Shown: positions 9,018-17,126, numbered from the stretch's first letter. The stretch: DNA of 64,000 nucleotides from Mucilaginibacter xinganensis (GCF_002257585.1 NZ_CP022743.1:434001-498000), one strand, 5' to 3'. The notes: generated by a model not told the origin, from the sequence alone. A program made the numbers and translations.

Positions 9018-9815
9018 ATGTTAAAAAAACTCATTTTATTTATTAACCTGCTGCTGGTTGGTTTTATAGCCATCGGGCAGGATCTGCCACCAAAATCAAA
9101 CACGTTAGTTACCGATTTTACTAAAACCACGCTTAACGACGAGCAGCGTGGGCTGCTTGAGCGTAAACTGGTACAGTTTAGCGATTCTACCTCAACCCAA
9201 ATAGCGGTGGTCATCATTAAGTCGGTTGGCGACTATGACATTAATGATTATGGGCAAAGGCTCGGTCGTGCATGGGGAATAGGCGAAAAAGGCAAAAATA
9301 ACGGGGTCCTGGTATTGGTTGCGCTCACAGACCGTAAGGTGGCTATTGCAACAGGATACGGTGCAGAAGGCGCGGTGCCGGATGTAGTTACCAATCAAAT
9401 TATCCAGAATAATATACTGCCGCGATTTAAACAGGGAGATTACTATGCGGGCCTTGACGAGGGCACCACCCAGATCATGAAATACATGAAGGGCGAATAT
9501 AAAGCAAGTAAAAAATCTGCTAAGGTTGATGATGGCGGTGGCTTTCCTGCTGGGATTGTTGTAATTATTGTAATTGTGATATTGATTATAGTGTTCCGCA
9601 AGCGCGGCGGCGGTGGCGGCCACATTATTGGCGGCAGGGGCGGCGCAAGCCCGTTCTGGTGGTTTCTTGGCGGCACCATGCTTGGCAGGGGTAGCGGCGG
9701 CTGGGGAGGCTTCTCGGGCGGCGACGGCGGATCAAGCGGCAGTGACAGCGGCGGCGGCTTCGGCGGGTTTGGCGGCGGCGATTTCGGCGGCGGCGGATCA
9801 AGCGGGAGCTGGTAG
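9018..9815 (+). CDS. TPM-domain membrane protein with Gly-rich tail
   Basis: A 265-residue protein: signal peptide (1-20), TPM domain (about 30-160, with STSTQIAVVIIKSVGD and NGVLVLVALTDRKVAIATGYGAEG), one membrane segment (about 178-193) and a tail of about 70 residues composed mainly of Gly and Ser with a few Trp and Phe. This is the usual YgcG layout, with the TPM domain outside and the Gly-rich tail inside the cell. The tail DNA is a GGC-rich stretch that produces long but meaningless open frames on the other strand. It forms a cluster with lemA and the short TPM gene. Confidence 0.92.
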   Translation: MLKKLILFINLLLVGFIAIGQDLPPKSNTLVTDFTKTTLNDEQRGLLERKLVQFSDSTSTQIAVVIIKSVGDYDINDYGQRLGRAWGIGEKGKNNGVLVLVALTDRKVAIATGYGAEGAVPDVVTNQIIQNNILPRFKQGDYYAGLDEGTTQIMKYMKGEYKASKKSAKVDDGGGFPAGIVVIIVIVILIIVFRKRGGGGGHIIGGRGGASPFWWFLGGTMLGRGSGGWGGFSGGDGGSSGSDSGGGFGGFGGGDFGGGGSSGSW

Positions 9816-9983
9816 AGAGCATTGAATGGTTGATGGAACATAGATTGTTAGCCGAAAACATCACTAAGATTTTTCAGCCTCCTGTCTTCTCATATAGTGT
9901 AGGGGCGTCTTGGCAAAAAAAGGCCTGAAAGCAGTCCCTGTGTATTAGCTAATATCTATAAATTTTCTTATTGCTTTTCTGTT

Positions 9984-10022
9984 TTTTAGGTGTAATTTAG
10001 ATGCATTAAATCACACCTAAAA
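9984..10022. promoter_or_regulatory. Large dyad just upstream of the heme-binding-like gene
   Basis: Arms 9984-9999 and 10007-10022 (TTTTAGGTGTAATTTA and its complement) pair at 15 of 16 positions around a 7-base spacer. The right arm ends 8 bases before the ATG at 10031. It could be an operator for an unseen regulator, or an mRNA hairpin that occludes the ribosome entry region. No T tract follows, so it is not a terminator. Confidence 0.6.
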
Positions 10023-10030
10023 TTATCACA

Positions 10031-10921
10031 ATGACAGAAAATGCACACCCTTTATTAAAAGGTTTCGTACGCCTAAGCGGCTCCGTAGCCGAAGTAGCAA
10101 ACAAACTTGGTCCGCTTGCAGGCCTGGAAGGAACCTGGCACGGCACCGATGGCTGGAACATGATCGCCGTTCCCTCGCAAAATCACGGCACGGCTGGTTT
10201 TACACTACTGGTACAAAATTATTCAGAAACAATAACCTTTACGGCAATTGGCGCACCCGTACCTAACCGTGGCGGCGCAACGGAACAATTTATCACGGGG
10301 CTCACGTATGAGCTCACCGTTACTGATAATACTACCCAGGGTATATTGCATATTGAAAACGGTATGTGGTTAAATATGGCCGATGTGCAAATTCAGCCCG
10401 ACGGGCCTGTGAAAGCGGCTGCTCCAATGCCGTTTACCATTGCAAGGATGGCGAGTATTCCTCATGGTGATGTTGTAATGGCGCTGGGCAATGCAACAAC
10501 CACGAGCGGCGGCTTTTCTATTCCTGATATCAATGCACTGCCGGTTGAGCTTGGACGGCCTGATTTGGGATATCTTGACCCTTATAAGATCATTCAGCAA
10601 TTTCCGCAGTTTAGCGCGCGCAACCCCAATTTAATGCTGCAAAAAGCGATACAAAATCAAAAGATAGGTAATGTAACCACCATTCAGGTTGATACCAATA
10701 ACCAGGGCGGGAATATTTCGAACATCCCTTTTATTCATGAGCATGTGAATGCATCGAGGTTCTTTTCAACCTTCTGGATAGAGGATGTATCCATGAACGG
10801 GGTTAATTTTAAACAGCTGCAATATTCACAGCAGGCCGATCTTGATTTTCTGCCGAAATTCCACGCGCCGGGCTTAATTATGTGGCCCCATGTAAATGTG
10901 AATACCCTGCGGAAACAATAG
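10031..10921 (+). CDS. Heme-binding beta-barrel (nitrobindin/DUF1794-like) protein
   Basis: A 296-residue cytosolic protein, longer than single-domain nitrobindins (about 160-200). Residues 30-45 contain the family signature L-x-G-L-E-G-T-W-H-G, followed by strands such as TITFTAIGAPVPNRGG and YELTVTD that fit a lipocalin-like barrel. The GMWLNM and HGDVVMALGN stretches continue it. The C-terminal third (FIHEHVNASRFFSTFWIEDV) is a strand-rich extension. Related Bacteroidota proteins are annotated as heme-binding; I cannot point to the axial His here with certainty. It is monocistronic, preceded by a striking dyad, which suggests tight local control. Confidence 0.7.
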   Translation: MTENAHPLLKGFVRLSGSVAEVANKLGPLAGLEGTWHGTDGWNMIAVPSQNHGTAGFTLLVQNYSETITFTAIGAPVPNRGGATEQFITGLTYELTVTDNTTQGILHIENGMWLNMADVQIQPDGPVKAAAPMPFTIARMASIPHGDVVMALGNATTTSGGFSIPDINALPVELGRPDLGYLDPYKIIQQFPQFSARNPNLMLQKAIQNQKIGNVTTIQVDTNNQGGNISNIPFIHEHVNASRFFSTFWIEDVSMNGVNFKQLQYSQQADLDFLPKFHAPGLIMWPHVNVNTLRKQ

Positions 10922-10925
10922 GTTT

Positions 10926-11035
10926 CATAGTTGATGGTTCATAGTCAGTAAACAGGATCATAAGCAGCTTATTGTTATGAAGTAAATAAGCTATTTATTA
11001 CATTCGCCACGTTCAACTATGAACCATTAGCTATG
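10926..11035. repeat. Nested inverted repeats in the NUDIX leader
   Basis: Outer arms 10926-10945 and 11016-11035 match at 18 of 20 positions, with core ATGGTTCATAGT. Inside lies a perfect 8-bp hairpin (AGCTTATT at 10966-10973, AATAAGCT at 10985-10992). The right outer arm includes the ATG of the NUDIX gene. It may be a remnant of a small mobile repeat or an mRNA fold covering the start. Confidence 0.55.
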
Positions 11036-11581
11036 CACGATGAACTGAAATGGAAAAAGCTTTCCTCCCATTATCTACATAAAGGGCCATGGGCCACACT
11101 TCGCTCCGATCGTTGCGAAATGCCCGATGGGCGCGTTGTTGAAGATTATTATGTTTTGGAATACCCCAACTGGGTAAATGCCGTTGCACTAACCGAAGAT
11201 AATAAGGTGGTGATGGTATATCAGTACCGCCACGCCGCAGGTATTGTTTCGCTCGAAATTCCCGGGGGCGTTATTGAGGCTGGTGAAACTGCTGAAGATG
11301 CCTTGCGCCGCGAGTTATTGGAAGAAACCGGTTACGCGTTTGATAGCTTTGAGCTATTGTGCGAAGTTTATGCCAACCCATCTACCGCCAACAATAAAAC
11401 CTCGTGTTTCCTGGCGCGGAACGGGAAAAAGGTGCAGGAACAACAATTTGATGATCATGAAGACCTTATTGTTGAAACTTTCACTATTGATGAAATTAAG
11501 CAACTGCTGGCAGATAATAAAATAGCCCAGGCACTACATTGTACCGGGCTATTTTATGCGCTGCAGAAGCTCAAAGATTAA
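11033..11581 (+). CDS. NUDIX hydrolase, ADP-ribose pyrophosphatase-like
   Basis: A 182-residue nucleoside-diphosphate-linked pyrophosphatase. The NUDIX box is complete at residues 79-101: Gly79, Glu85, Arg93-Glu94, Glu97-Glu98, Gly100, in the order G-x5-E-x7-RE-x2-EE-x-G. The upstream strands (VEDYYVLEYPNWVNAVAL and VMVYQYRHAAG) are typical of the ADP-ribose/ADP-sugar branch. The specific substrate cannot be read from sequence. It is monocistronic, and its leader carries the nested inverted repeats described separately. Confidence 0.88.
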   Translation: MHDELKWKKLSSHYLHKGPWATLRSDRCEMPDGRVVEDYYVLEYPNWVNAVALTEDNKVVMVYQYRHAAGIVSLEIPGGVIEAGETAEDALRRELLEETGYAFDSFELLCEVYANPSTANNKTSCFLARNGKKVQEQQFDDHEDLIVETFTIDEIKQLLADNKIAQALHCTGLFYALQKLKD

Positions 11582-11605
11582 AGCCCTATTAGCTTTAGCC
11601 TCTCG

Positions 11606-13009
11606 CTATGGTGTGCGGGTTACTGTTAATTTGCGGATGCAGTTATTGTTCTGGTCGGCAACGTAAATGTTGTTATTAGCATCAACAGTAATAGCCTGCG
11701 GGCTATTGAACAGGGCGCTTGTTCCGGTACCGTTTACAAAGCCAGAAACATTTAACGTACCTGCAAGGATATAAAGCACATTGGCTGTGGTACATTCCAT
11801 AATGCGGCCGCCTTCATCAGCAATATAAATATTGCCGGCAGCGTCAAGCGCAATACCAGCGGGATAGTTGATCAGGTCGGTTTGTGTCGGGCCGCCTGCT
11901 ATGGTTGTCACCACGCCAGCCGAAGTGATTTTACGAATAGCTGAATTTCCCTGGTCGGCCACATATACGTTTCCGGCGGCGTCTGCTGCCACGCCGTTAG
12001 GATGATCAAAAGCTGCAGCCGTGCCCGTTGCATTCACATAGCCGGCTGTTTTAACGCCCGCAAGGGTGGTTACTACGCCTGCAGCGGTTATTTTGCGAAT
12101 GGCATTGTTGCCATGGTCGGCCACGTAAACGTTGCCGGATGCATCCACTGCAATGCCCGCAGGATTGTTGAACGTTGCTGCTGTACCTGTGCCGTTTACA
12201 AACCCGGCAGTGCCATTACCGGCAAGTGTACTGGCCACGCCTGCTGCTGTTATCTTTCGGATAACGTTATTACCGAAATCAGCCACATACACGTTGCCTT
12301 GTGCGTCAACAGCCATTCCGTTAGGTCCGTAAAACTCAGCGGCAAGTGCACTGCCGTCGGCATAGCCAATTACCCCTGTTCCTGCCAGGGTTGTGGTTAA
12401 GCCGGCAGCGGTAACCGCGCGAATGCGGTTATTATAGGTATCGGCTACATAAATCTTCCCTGAAGCATCCGCAGCAATCCCGCTGGGATTATTAAACATT
12501 GCGCTTAATCCTGTTCCATCCGCATAGCCAACCGTTCCGTTTCCTGCCAGCGTAGTTACAGCAGTAACCACTGCGCCCAGGCCCGTGCTGGTAGTAAATT
12601 GCACAACACTGCCGTAAGCAGTGCCGCCGCTGTTGCTGGCGTAAGCGCGTAAATAATAAGTGGTACCCGCTGTTAAGCCCGTAATGTTACTTGTAAAATT
12701 AATAGGTATAGTGCCGCTGGTGCTTACTGTTTCTGATGTTTTGCTATCGGTTATGGTAGGCGTTTTGTTGGTTGAGCTGTAACAAACACCGTTCGCCGTT
12801 ATTGAACTGTTGCCCACATCAGAAATTGTTCCGCCACTTTGCGCCGTGGTTGACGTAAGGTTGATGATGAGCCCGGCCGTTGTAACCGTTGGTGCGGTCC
12901 CTGTGTCGGTAGTGGTGGTGGTGCTGGTTTTTTTACAGCTTACCGCTAAAACTAAAACAGACAAGAATAATGCAGGCAAAAATACTTTGCGGAAATAGGG
13001 GGTTTTCAT
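11606..13009 (-). CDS. NHL-repeat lipoprotein
   Basis: A 467-residue protein starting at the ATG at 13009 (MKTPYFRK); the frame opens 12 codons earlier but that addition would bury the signal peptide. The signal peptide ends in a lipobox (LAVSC), so it is a surface or periplasmic lipoprotein. A Thr-rich linker leads to a fibronectin-III-like domain with the TAGTTYYLRAYA motif. Then come six NHL repeats, each with an xPxGIAxDAxGNxYVAD core, predicted to close a six-bladed propeller. NHL propellers bind proteins, glycans or RNA; the ligand is unknown. It lies downstream of rplS on the same strand but beyond the rplS terminator, so it is probably separate. Confidence 0.88.
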   Translation of the reverse strand: MKTPYFRKVFLPALFLSVLVLAVSCKKTSTTTTTDTGTAPTVTTAGLIINLTSTTAQSGGTISDVGNSSITANGVCYSSTNKTPTITDSKTSETVSTSGTIPINFTSNITGLTAGTTYYLRAYASNSGGTAYGSVVQFTTSTGLGAVVTAVTTLAGNGTVGYADGTGLSAMFNNPSGIAADASGKIYVADTYNNRIRAVTAAGLTTTLAGTGVIGYADGSALAAEFYGPNGMAVDAQGNVYVADFGNNVIRKITAAGVASTLAGNGTAGFVNGTGTAATFNNPAGIAVDASGNVYVADHGNNAIRKITAAGVVTTLAGVKTAGYVNATGTAAAFDHPNGVAADAAGNVYVADQGNSAIRKITSAGVVTTIAGGPTQTDLINYPAGIALDAAGNIYIADEGGRIMECTTANVLYILAGTLNVSGFVNGTGTSALFNSPQAITVDANNNIYVADQNNNCIRKLTVTRTP

Positions 13010-13179
13010 GCAAACGAAGAGATAAGGGTGTAAAAAGTTATTCATGCAGCTTATGCCGGTTTTTGTTAATTAACTGCAATTATAGGATTCGTATTATAAA
13101 TGCGGAAAACTTTAACAATTATTAACAAGCGATGTTGCGACTGGGGAAAGGAACAGGATACGAAAAGGTAAAATAGCAA

Positions 13180-13208
13180 AAAGCCCTTCCGGAAACCGGA
13201 AAGGCTTT
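13180..13208 (-). terminator. Terminator after rplS
   Basis: Arms 13180-13192 and 13196-13208 pair at 12 of 13 positions around a 3-base loop. On the minus strand it is followed by TTTTTTGC, 38 bases after the rplS stop. Confidence 0.8.
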
Positions 13209-13245
13209 GGTATAAATAAATCCTGCGTTTAAAAACGGCTGGAAA

Positions 13246-13593
13246 TTAAACTCTTTTTGATTTGATACGGGCTGCTTTACCTGTAAGCGCACGTAAGTAG
13301 TAAAGTTTAGCACGACGTACTTTACCGTGGCTGTTTACTTCTATTTTATCAATGTTTGGTGAGGTGATAGGGAAAATACGCTCAACACCAATTCCGTTTG
13401 ATACTTTACGAACGGTAAAAGTTTCGGTGTTCCCGGTACTGTTGCGTTGTATAACAACACCCTGGTAAACCTGGATACGTTCTTTATTTCCTTCTCTGAT
13501 TTTATAATGCACACTTACCGTATCACCAGCTTTAAAGCTCGGAAGTTGTCTTACTACTACTGATTGTTCTTCAACAAATTTTACTAAATCCAT
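13246..13593 (-). CDS. rplS: 50S ribosomal protein bL19
   Basis: A 115-residue ribosomal protein at the interface of the two subunits. Family motifs are obvious: [42 protein letters not shown] and [12 protein letters not shown]. Length is normal. It ends the rpsP-rimM-trmD-rplS gene order and is followed by a strong terminator. A 270-base gap separates it from trmD and contains a possible 46-codon ORF, so rplS may have its own promoter. Confidence 0.98.
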   Translation of the reverse strand: MDLVKFVEEQSVVVRQLPSFKAGDTVSVHYKIREGNKERIQVYQGVVIQRNSTGNTETFTVRKVSNGIGVERIFPITSPNIDKIEVNSHGKVRRAKLYYLRALTGKAARIKSKRV

Positions 13594-13729
13594 GATTTTT
13601 AGCTCTTAAAAGCGATTTTTAGCCCGTAAAAATCGGATTGCAATTATAGGGATTTTTTTTAATATAAAAAAGCCTTTATTAAAAATTTCCACATTTATCA
13701 TTTTGTCAACAATTTCGGGGGAGGCGCTG

Positions 13730-13870
13730 CTATTTTATATCGATCAGACCGGCCTTCAATAAACAGGTGGTAATGCCTGGATGGGTTTGATTAACTAATA
13801 CAAAGTCGGATTCGATTTTATTAAAATCAAACACTCGTGCAAAGGCAATCGTTTTCGCCCGGTTATTCAT
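13730..13870 (-). CDS. Possible 46-residue ORF overlapping the trmD stop
   Basis: The ATG at 13870 overlaps the trmD stop in the shape ATGAATAA, a geometry suited to translational coupling. The product would be 46 residues with a plausible composition ([20 protein letters not shown]) and no membrane segment. I do not recognise it. It may be a real small protein or the residue of a degraded gene. Confidence 0.3.
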   Translation of the reverse strand: MNNRAKTIAFARVFDFNKIESDFVLVNQTHPGITTCLLKAGLIDIK

Positions 13871-14540
13871 CCAGCAGGTCTGGGCGCCTGAGCCGGGTAC
13901 GCTCCACCGCCTGTTCAAAGCGCCACTTTTCAATTTCGGGCGTATTGCCGCTTAGCAGGATATCAGGCACCTTGTATCCATTCCATTCGGCAGGCCGCGT
14001 ATAAACCGGGGCATCCAGCAAGCCGTCCTGGAAAGAATCTGACAGGGCGGACGTTTCGTCTGAAAGCACACCCGGGATGAGCCTAACCACGGCATCAACC
14101 AAAACGGCAGCCGGCAATTCCCCTCCTGATAATACATAATCACCAATTGAGATTTCGCGGGTAACAAAAATATCGCGGATCCGCTGATCAATGCCTTTAT
14201 AGTGGCCGCAAAGGATGATGATGTTCTGCTTGATAGAAAGCTGATTGGCTATCGGCTGGTTCAGCGTTTCTCCGTCGGGCGACATAAAAATAATCTCGTC
14301 GTATTCCCGCTCGGCCTTTAGTTTTTCTATACAGTCAGCAAAGGGTTGTATGGTCATCACCATGCCGCTGCCGCCGCCGTAGGGATAGTCATCAACGCTT
14401 TTTTGCTTGCTCGTGGAATAGTCGCGCAGGTTATGTACAACAATTTCGGCAACCCCCTTTTTTTGCGCACGCTGCAATATTGAATGTGCAAATGGGCTTT
14501 CGAGCAGGCCGGGTAAAACAGAGATGATATCAAAACGCAT
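13863..14540 (-). CDS. trmD: tRNA (guanine-37-N1)-methyltransferase
   Basis: A 225-residue SPOUT methyltransferase that makes m1G37 in tRNAs reading CNN codons, preventing +1 frameshifting. The start [17 protein letters not shown], the AdoMet-binding knot around [12 protein letters not shown] and [16 protein letters not shown], and the catalytic-loop region with [11 protein letters not shown] are all standard, as is the C-terminal [18 protein letters not shown]. In most bacteria it follows rimM directly; here six genes lie between them. Confidence 0.98.
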   Translation of the reverse strand: MRFDIISVLPGLLESPFAHSILQRAQKKGVAEIVVHNLRDYSTSKQKSVDDYPYGGGSGMVMTIQPFADCIEKLKAEREYDEIIFMSPDGETLNQPIANQLSIKQNIIILCGHYKGIDQRIRDIFVTREISIGDYVLSGGELPAAVLVDAVVRLIPGVLSDETSALSDSFQDGLLDAPVYTRPAEWNGYKVPDILLSGNTPEIEKWRFEQAVERTRLRRPDLLDE

Positions 14541-14667
14541 AACGCAAAGATAGGGTAATAGAATTAAGAGCGGAAATAGAGCCGTTATTCAGGAAATTAA
14601 GCTTCAAAGCGGGATTTGAACTTTAAAACTATAATAGTATATGCTCCTTATTTTAATCCTGTATCAG

Positions 14668-15069
14668 TTACAACGGCCTGCCAATTTCCCAATGGTGGCC
14701 GAAGGGGTCAATAACATGACCCAGCCGGTAACCATAATCCTGGTCGGCAACCGGATAAACCTCTGTGGCGCCGGCCGCAATAGCGCTTGCCGCAAATGCA
14801 TCGGGATTGGCAACGATCAGCCCCATCCGGATAGGAATGCTGGCCGCCTTCTCCGGCGTGGGATGCTCCGCCCCTGCCCCATCGGCAACAAAAAAACGTG
14901 CGCCGTTAATGGATAGTTCAGCTACGATAGCGCCATCCGGGGCTTCAACCCGCATCAACTCGTCGGCGTTAAAGGCTTTCTTGTAAAACTCAACTGCTGC
15001 AGCGCCATTGCTAACGGACAGCGTAGGCCTGATGGCGGTTTCAAAATCTGCTGTGGGGTTATTTTCCAT
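14668..15069 (-). CDS. VOC family (glyoxalase-fold) protein, copy 2
   Basis: A 133-residue single-domain VOC protein of the PhnB-like branch: TLSVSNGAAAVEFYKKAFNADE at the N terminus (residues 15-36), VAELSINGARFFVADGAG in the middle and GYRLGHVIDPFGHHWEIG at the end. The conserved His-Asp and Glu positions suit metal binding. It overlaps the preceding VOC gene by 11 bases, so the two are translated together and probably arose by duplication. Functions of such proteins range from resistance to small-molecule isomerisation; no substrate is evident. Confidence 0.88.
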   Translation of the reverse strand: MENNPTADFETAIRPTLSVSNGAAAVEFYKKAFNADELMRVEAPDGAIVAELSINGARFFVADGAGAEHPTPEKAASIPIRMGLIVANPDAFAASAIAAGATEVYPVADQDYGYRLGHVIDPFGHHWEIGRPL

Positions 15070-15481
15070 AATTTCCTTTTGTTAAGATGTCGGGGTCAAG
15101 AATTTTTTCTATCAGCCATTGGTGCCCAAAGGGATCAGTAAATTCGCACTGGCGGTAACCGTAGTCATAATCCTGCACAGGCGACGTGATTGCAGCGCCT
15201 GCTTCAAGAGCTTTTGAGACAACGGCGCGCACGTCATCAACCATAAGGCCCAAGGTTACTGTTGTGCCGTTGTGTGTGCCGGGGCTGAAGGCGCCGGGGC
15301 GCATCTGCTCGTGCAGGTGGAACAACGCCCCATCTACGGCGAATGCGGCTACATGTACCGAGCCATCATCGTTTTTGAGGCACCAGAGTTCAACTGCGTT
15401 AAAAGCCCTGGCGTAAAAGCCGATATCAGTTACCCCCTTGGGGATAATTAACTGCGGTACAAAGGCTGTTTTTGTTTCCAT
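15059..15481 (-). CDS. VOC family (glyoxalase-fold) protein, copy 1
   Basis: A 140-residue protein of the same family and layout as the downstream copy: FYARAFNAVELW, HVAAFAVDGALFHLHEQM, and GYRQCEFTDPFGHQWLIE at the C terminus. The pair may work as a heterodimer, since VOC proteins commonly form the active site between two domains; this is inference. It lies 54 bases after the XRE gene, on the same strand, so it could be part of the same transcript. Confidence 0.88.
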   Translation of the reverse strand: METKTAFVPQLIIPKGVTDIGFYARAFNAVELWCLKNDDGSVHVAAFAVDGALFHLHEQMRPGAFSPGTHNGTTVTLGLMVDDVRAVVSKALEAGAAITSPVQDYDYGYRQCEFTDPFGHQWLIEKILDPDILTKGNYGK

Positions 15482-15535
15482 ACCTTTCCTTCTTTTGGTT
15501 TTCTGGTGATTTTATCCCCGGCTGTAACGCTCGTC

Positions 15536-15736
15536 TTAGTCTCCCTCTTCCAGTATAAACACTTCTTCGAGCGGTTTGTTAAAAACTTTTGCAATTTTTA
15601 ATGCAAGCACAGTTGAAGGTACGTATTTATTGCTTTCGATGGTATTTATAGTTTGCCGCGAAACACCCACCGCTTCAGCAAGCTCACCCTGGGTTATATT
15701 TTTTATAGCGCGTTCAACGCGGATGTTGTTTTTCAT
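15536..15736 (-). CDS. Small XRE-family DNA-binding regulator
   Basis: A 66-residue Cro/C1-type repressor, essentially just the helix-turn-helix domain: ITQGELAEAVGVSRQTINTIESNKYVPS with recognition helix around SRQTINTIE. The short length and acidic C terminus (FILEEGD) resemble the YozG-like regulators that sit next to integral membrane proteins. Its ATG is separated from the stop of the 294-residue membrane gene by a single base, so translation is coupled. Three 16-bp operator-like sites lie at the head of this operon, and I infer that this protein binds them and represses its own operon. Confidence 0.93.
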   Translation of the reverse strand: MKNNIRVERAIKNITQGELAEAVGVSRQTINTIESNKYVPSTVLALKIAKVFNKPLEEVFILEEGD

Positions 15737-15737
15737 G

Positions 15738-16622
15738 TCAGATGCTTTTAATTTCGGCCTCCCTCGAGATGCGGTACACCTTAAAGTTAAACCATATAAG
15801 AAAAATGAGCGGAATGGTTACCAGGTTCACCAGCTGAACCCCAAGGAAATCGACACCGAAAACAAAGAAGTTTGACAACAGCAGGATGGCATAATTTACA
15901 TATACGGCTATCTGCATGGCTTCCAGCCGGGTGGATGAGATGAATTCGTCCTCTTCCTTTTCGCGCGAATAAACCCATAACAATAAACTAAACGGCAATA
16001 TAAACACCGCATCATAACCAACGTCATTCCATTTAAAGGCAAAACTGGCTATAGCCGCCGCAACCATGATTGCGGAGATCCATTTACCCAAAAAGCGGTA
16101 AGGCTTATTAGGCAGGAAAAGTACCGGTTTTAAATCAAAATCGTTTTTATTGCGCAATAATAAAAAGTAAAAGCGACCGGTAAAAATAAGTAAAGGTGTA
16201 AACAGGTTATAAATATAAAAGTCGAAGTTTTTGGTTAAATCGTCGATTATTGCGCTAATTGGCGGATCCTTAAGCAAGGAACCAAGAAGCGTGATAACAA
16301 TAATAAATGCATATAAAATATAATTTACCAGGATGGCCCAGTATAAGGCATTAAGTCGCATTTTGGCCGTTAGCTCATCTTCTTTTTTCACCCTTGAAAA
16401 TGCAACCAGCAATAATCCTATAATTACAAGGGTAAGTGCAAGTTCATTTGTAAAGTTTTCCATCGCGCTCAAAAAAATCGAGCTTTTTGCTCTCAGGCGA
16501 ATTTCAAATCCGGGGATCTCGTAGTTCCTGTAAACAACAAAGTAGCCTAAAACAAACCCTGGTATGGCCAGCAGTGCACCTAAATACTTAAGTTTAGGTG
16601 GAAATAAAAATGACGTTTTCAT
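15738..16622 (-). CDS. Internally duplicated integral membrane protein
   Basis: A 294-residue protein with about eight predicted membrane helices and no family that I can name. It is built of two copies of one unit. Copy 1 starts with FLFPPKLKYLGALLAIPGF and has FSRVKKEDELTAKMRLNALYWA; copy 2 starts with LFLPNKPYRFLGKWISA and has YSREKEEDEFISSTRLEAMQIA (residues by motif). Both copies resemble the 147-residue protein encoded just upstream. The cytosolic K-x-E-D-E-x3-x-R-L motif between helices is the most conserved part. It overlaps the upstream gene by 4 bases (ATGA) and runs directly into the XRE gene, so the three products are likely to act as a unit. Confidence 0.75.
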   Translation of the reverse strand: MKTSFLFPPKLKYLGALLAIPGFVLGYFVVYRNYEIPGFEIRLRAKSSIFLSAMENFTNELALTLVIIGLLLVAFSRVKKEDELTAKMRLNALYWAILVNYILYAFIIVITLLGSLLKDPPISAIIDDLTKNFDFYIYNLFTPLLIFTGRFYFLLLRNKNDFDLKPVLFLPNKPYRFLGKWISAIMVAAAIASFAFKWNDVGYDAVFILPFSLLLWVYSREKEEDEFISSTRLEAMQIAVYVNYAILLLSNFFVFGVDFLGVQLVNLVTIPLIFLIWFNFKVYRISREAEIKSI

Positions 16623-17062
16623 TTGGTGCCCTCCTTTATTGAACGATTAAGCCTGAAGATCATCCAACGAAACCTTACGATAAAGAACACCAGCGGAATC
16701 CATAAGTTTAAATACAGGATATGGCCCTTATCGTTGGTAAGCACCAGTGTTGTAAATAACACTAGGTAATTGAGATATATCGCCCATTGTAATGAATCCA
16801 GGCGCAATTGCGAAATCTGTTCATCTTCAATTTTTTCCTTCGAGAATGCGACGAGGAATAGGCCGGCGGCCATAAGCAGCGCAGTTGCGATAAAAAAGAG
16901 GTGGTCGGGCGTAAACAATTCCGGCACATCCATGCCCTGGTTATATCCTTTAAAATTATTGCCGGCATAGATCTTCATAACTACCATTACAGGAATATGA
17001 AGAAAGATCAGGCACCAGCCGGCGTACCTGCTCCAATGTGGAAATAAAAAGCGCGTTTTCAT
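16619..17062 (-). CDS. Integral membrane protein, single-unit paralogue
   Basis: A 147-residue protein starting at the ATG at 17062 (MKTRFLFPHWSRYAG); an in-frame start 17 codons upstream would lie inside the operator region and is less likely. It has about four predicted membrane helices and the shared motif FSKEKIEDEQISQLRLDSLQWA (residues about 75-96). It is equivalent to one half of the 294-residue protein that follows with a 4-base overlap. First gene of a membrane-membrane-XRE operon. Function unknown; small XRE regulators paired with membrane proteins are sometimes involved in envelope stress or peptide immunity, but nothing here proves that. Confidence 0.75.
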   Translation of the reverse strand: MKTRFLFPHWSRYAGWCLIFLHIPVMVVMKIYAGNNFKGYNQGMDVPELFTPDHLFFIATALLMAAGLFLVAFSKEKIEDEQISQLRLDSLQWAIYLNYLVLFTTLVLTNDKGHILYLNLWIPLVFFIVRFRWMIFRLNRSIKEGTK

Positions 17063-17067
17063 GATTT

Positions 17068-17124
17068 GTAAAGTTTGATTTACCAAATGTAAAACAAACT
17101 TTACAAAAGTCAAATAAACTTGAC
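17068..17124. promoter_or_regulatory. Three 16-bp operator-like palindromes in a row
   Basis: Sites at 17068-17083, 17089-17104 and 17109-17124 fit one imperfect palindrome, consensus GTMAAGTTTRWTTKAC when the second and third are read on the minus strand. Their starts are 21 and 20 bases apart, two helical turns, so bound proteins would line up on one face of the DNA. The last site ends 5 bases before the ATG of the membrane/XRE operon. I infer this is the autoregulatory operator of the XRE protein. Confidence 0.75.
17084..17091 (-). promoter_or_regulatory. -7 box of the membrane/XRE operon
   Basis: Minus strand TACATTTG, exact match to TAnnTTTG. A TTTG lies 19 bases further upstream on the same strand, giving a good Bacteroidota promoter. 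The box falls between and partly inside the first two operator-like sites, so a bound repressor would block it. Confidence 0.6.
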
Positions 17125-17126
17125 AT

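Noticed and set aside
9443..9841. Pro-rich minus-strand frame opposite the Gly-rich TPM tail
   Set aside because: Direct result of GGC/GCC-rich DNA in the tail; reading of Gly codons on the other strand gives Pro.
11700..12560. Regular repeat pattern that might suggest a repeat array
   Set aside because: It encodes six NHL propeller blades in frame; spacing is about 165 bases with diverged sequence, so it is protein repetition and not a CRISPR or mobile repeat.
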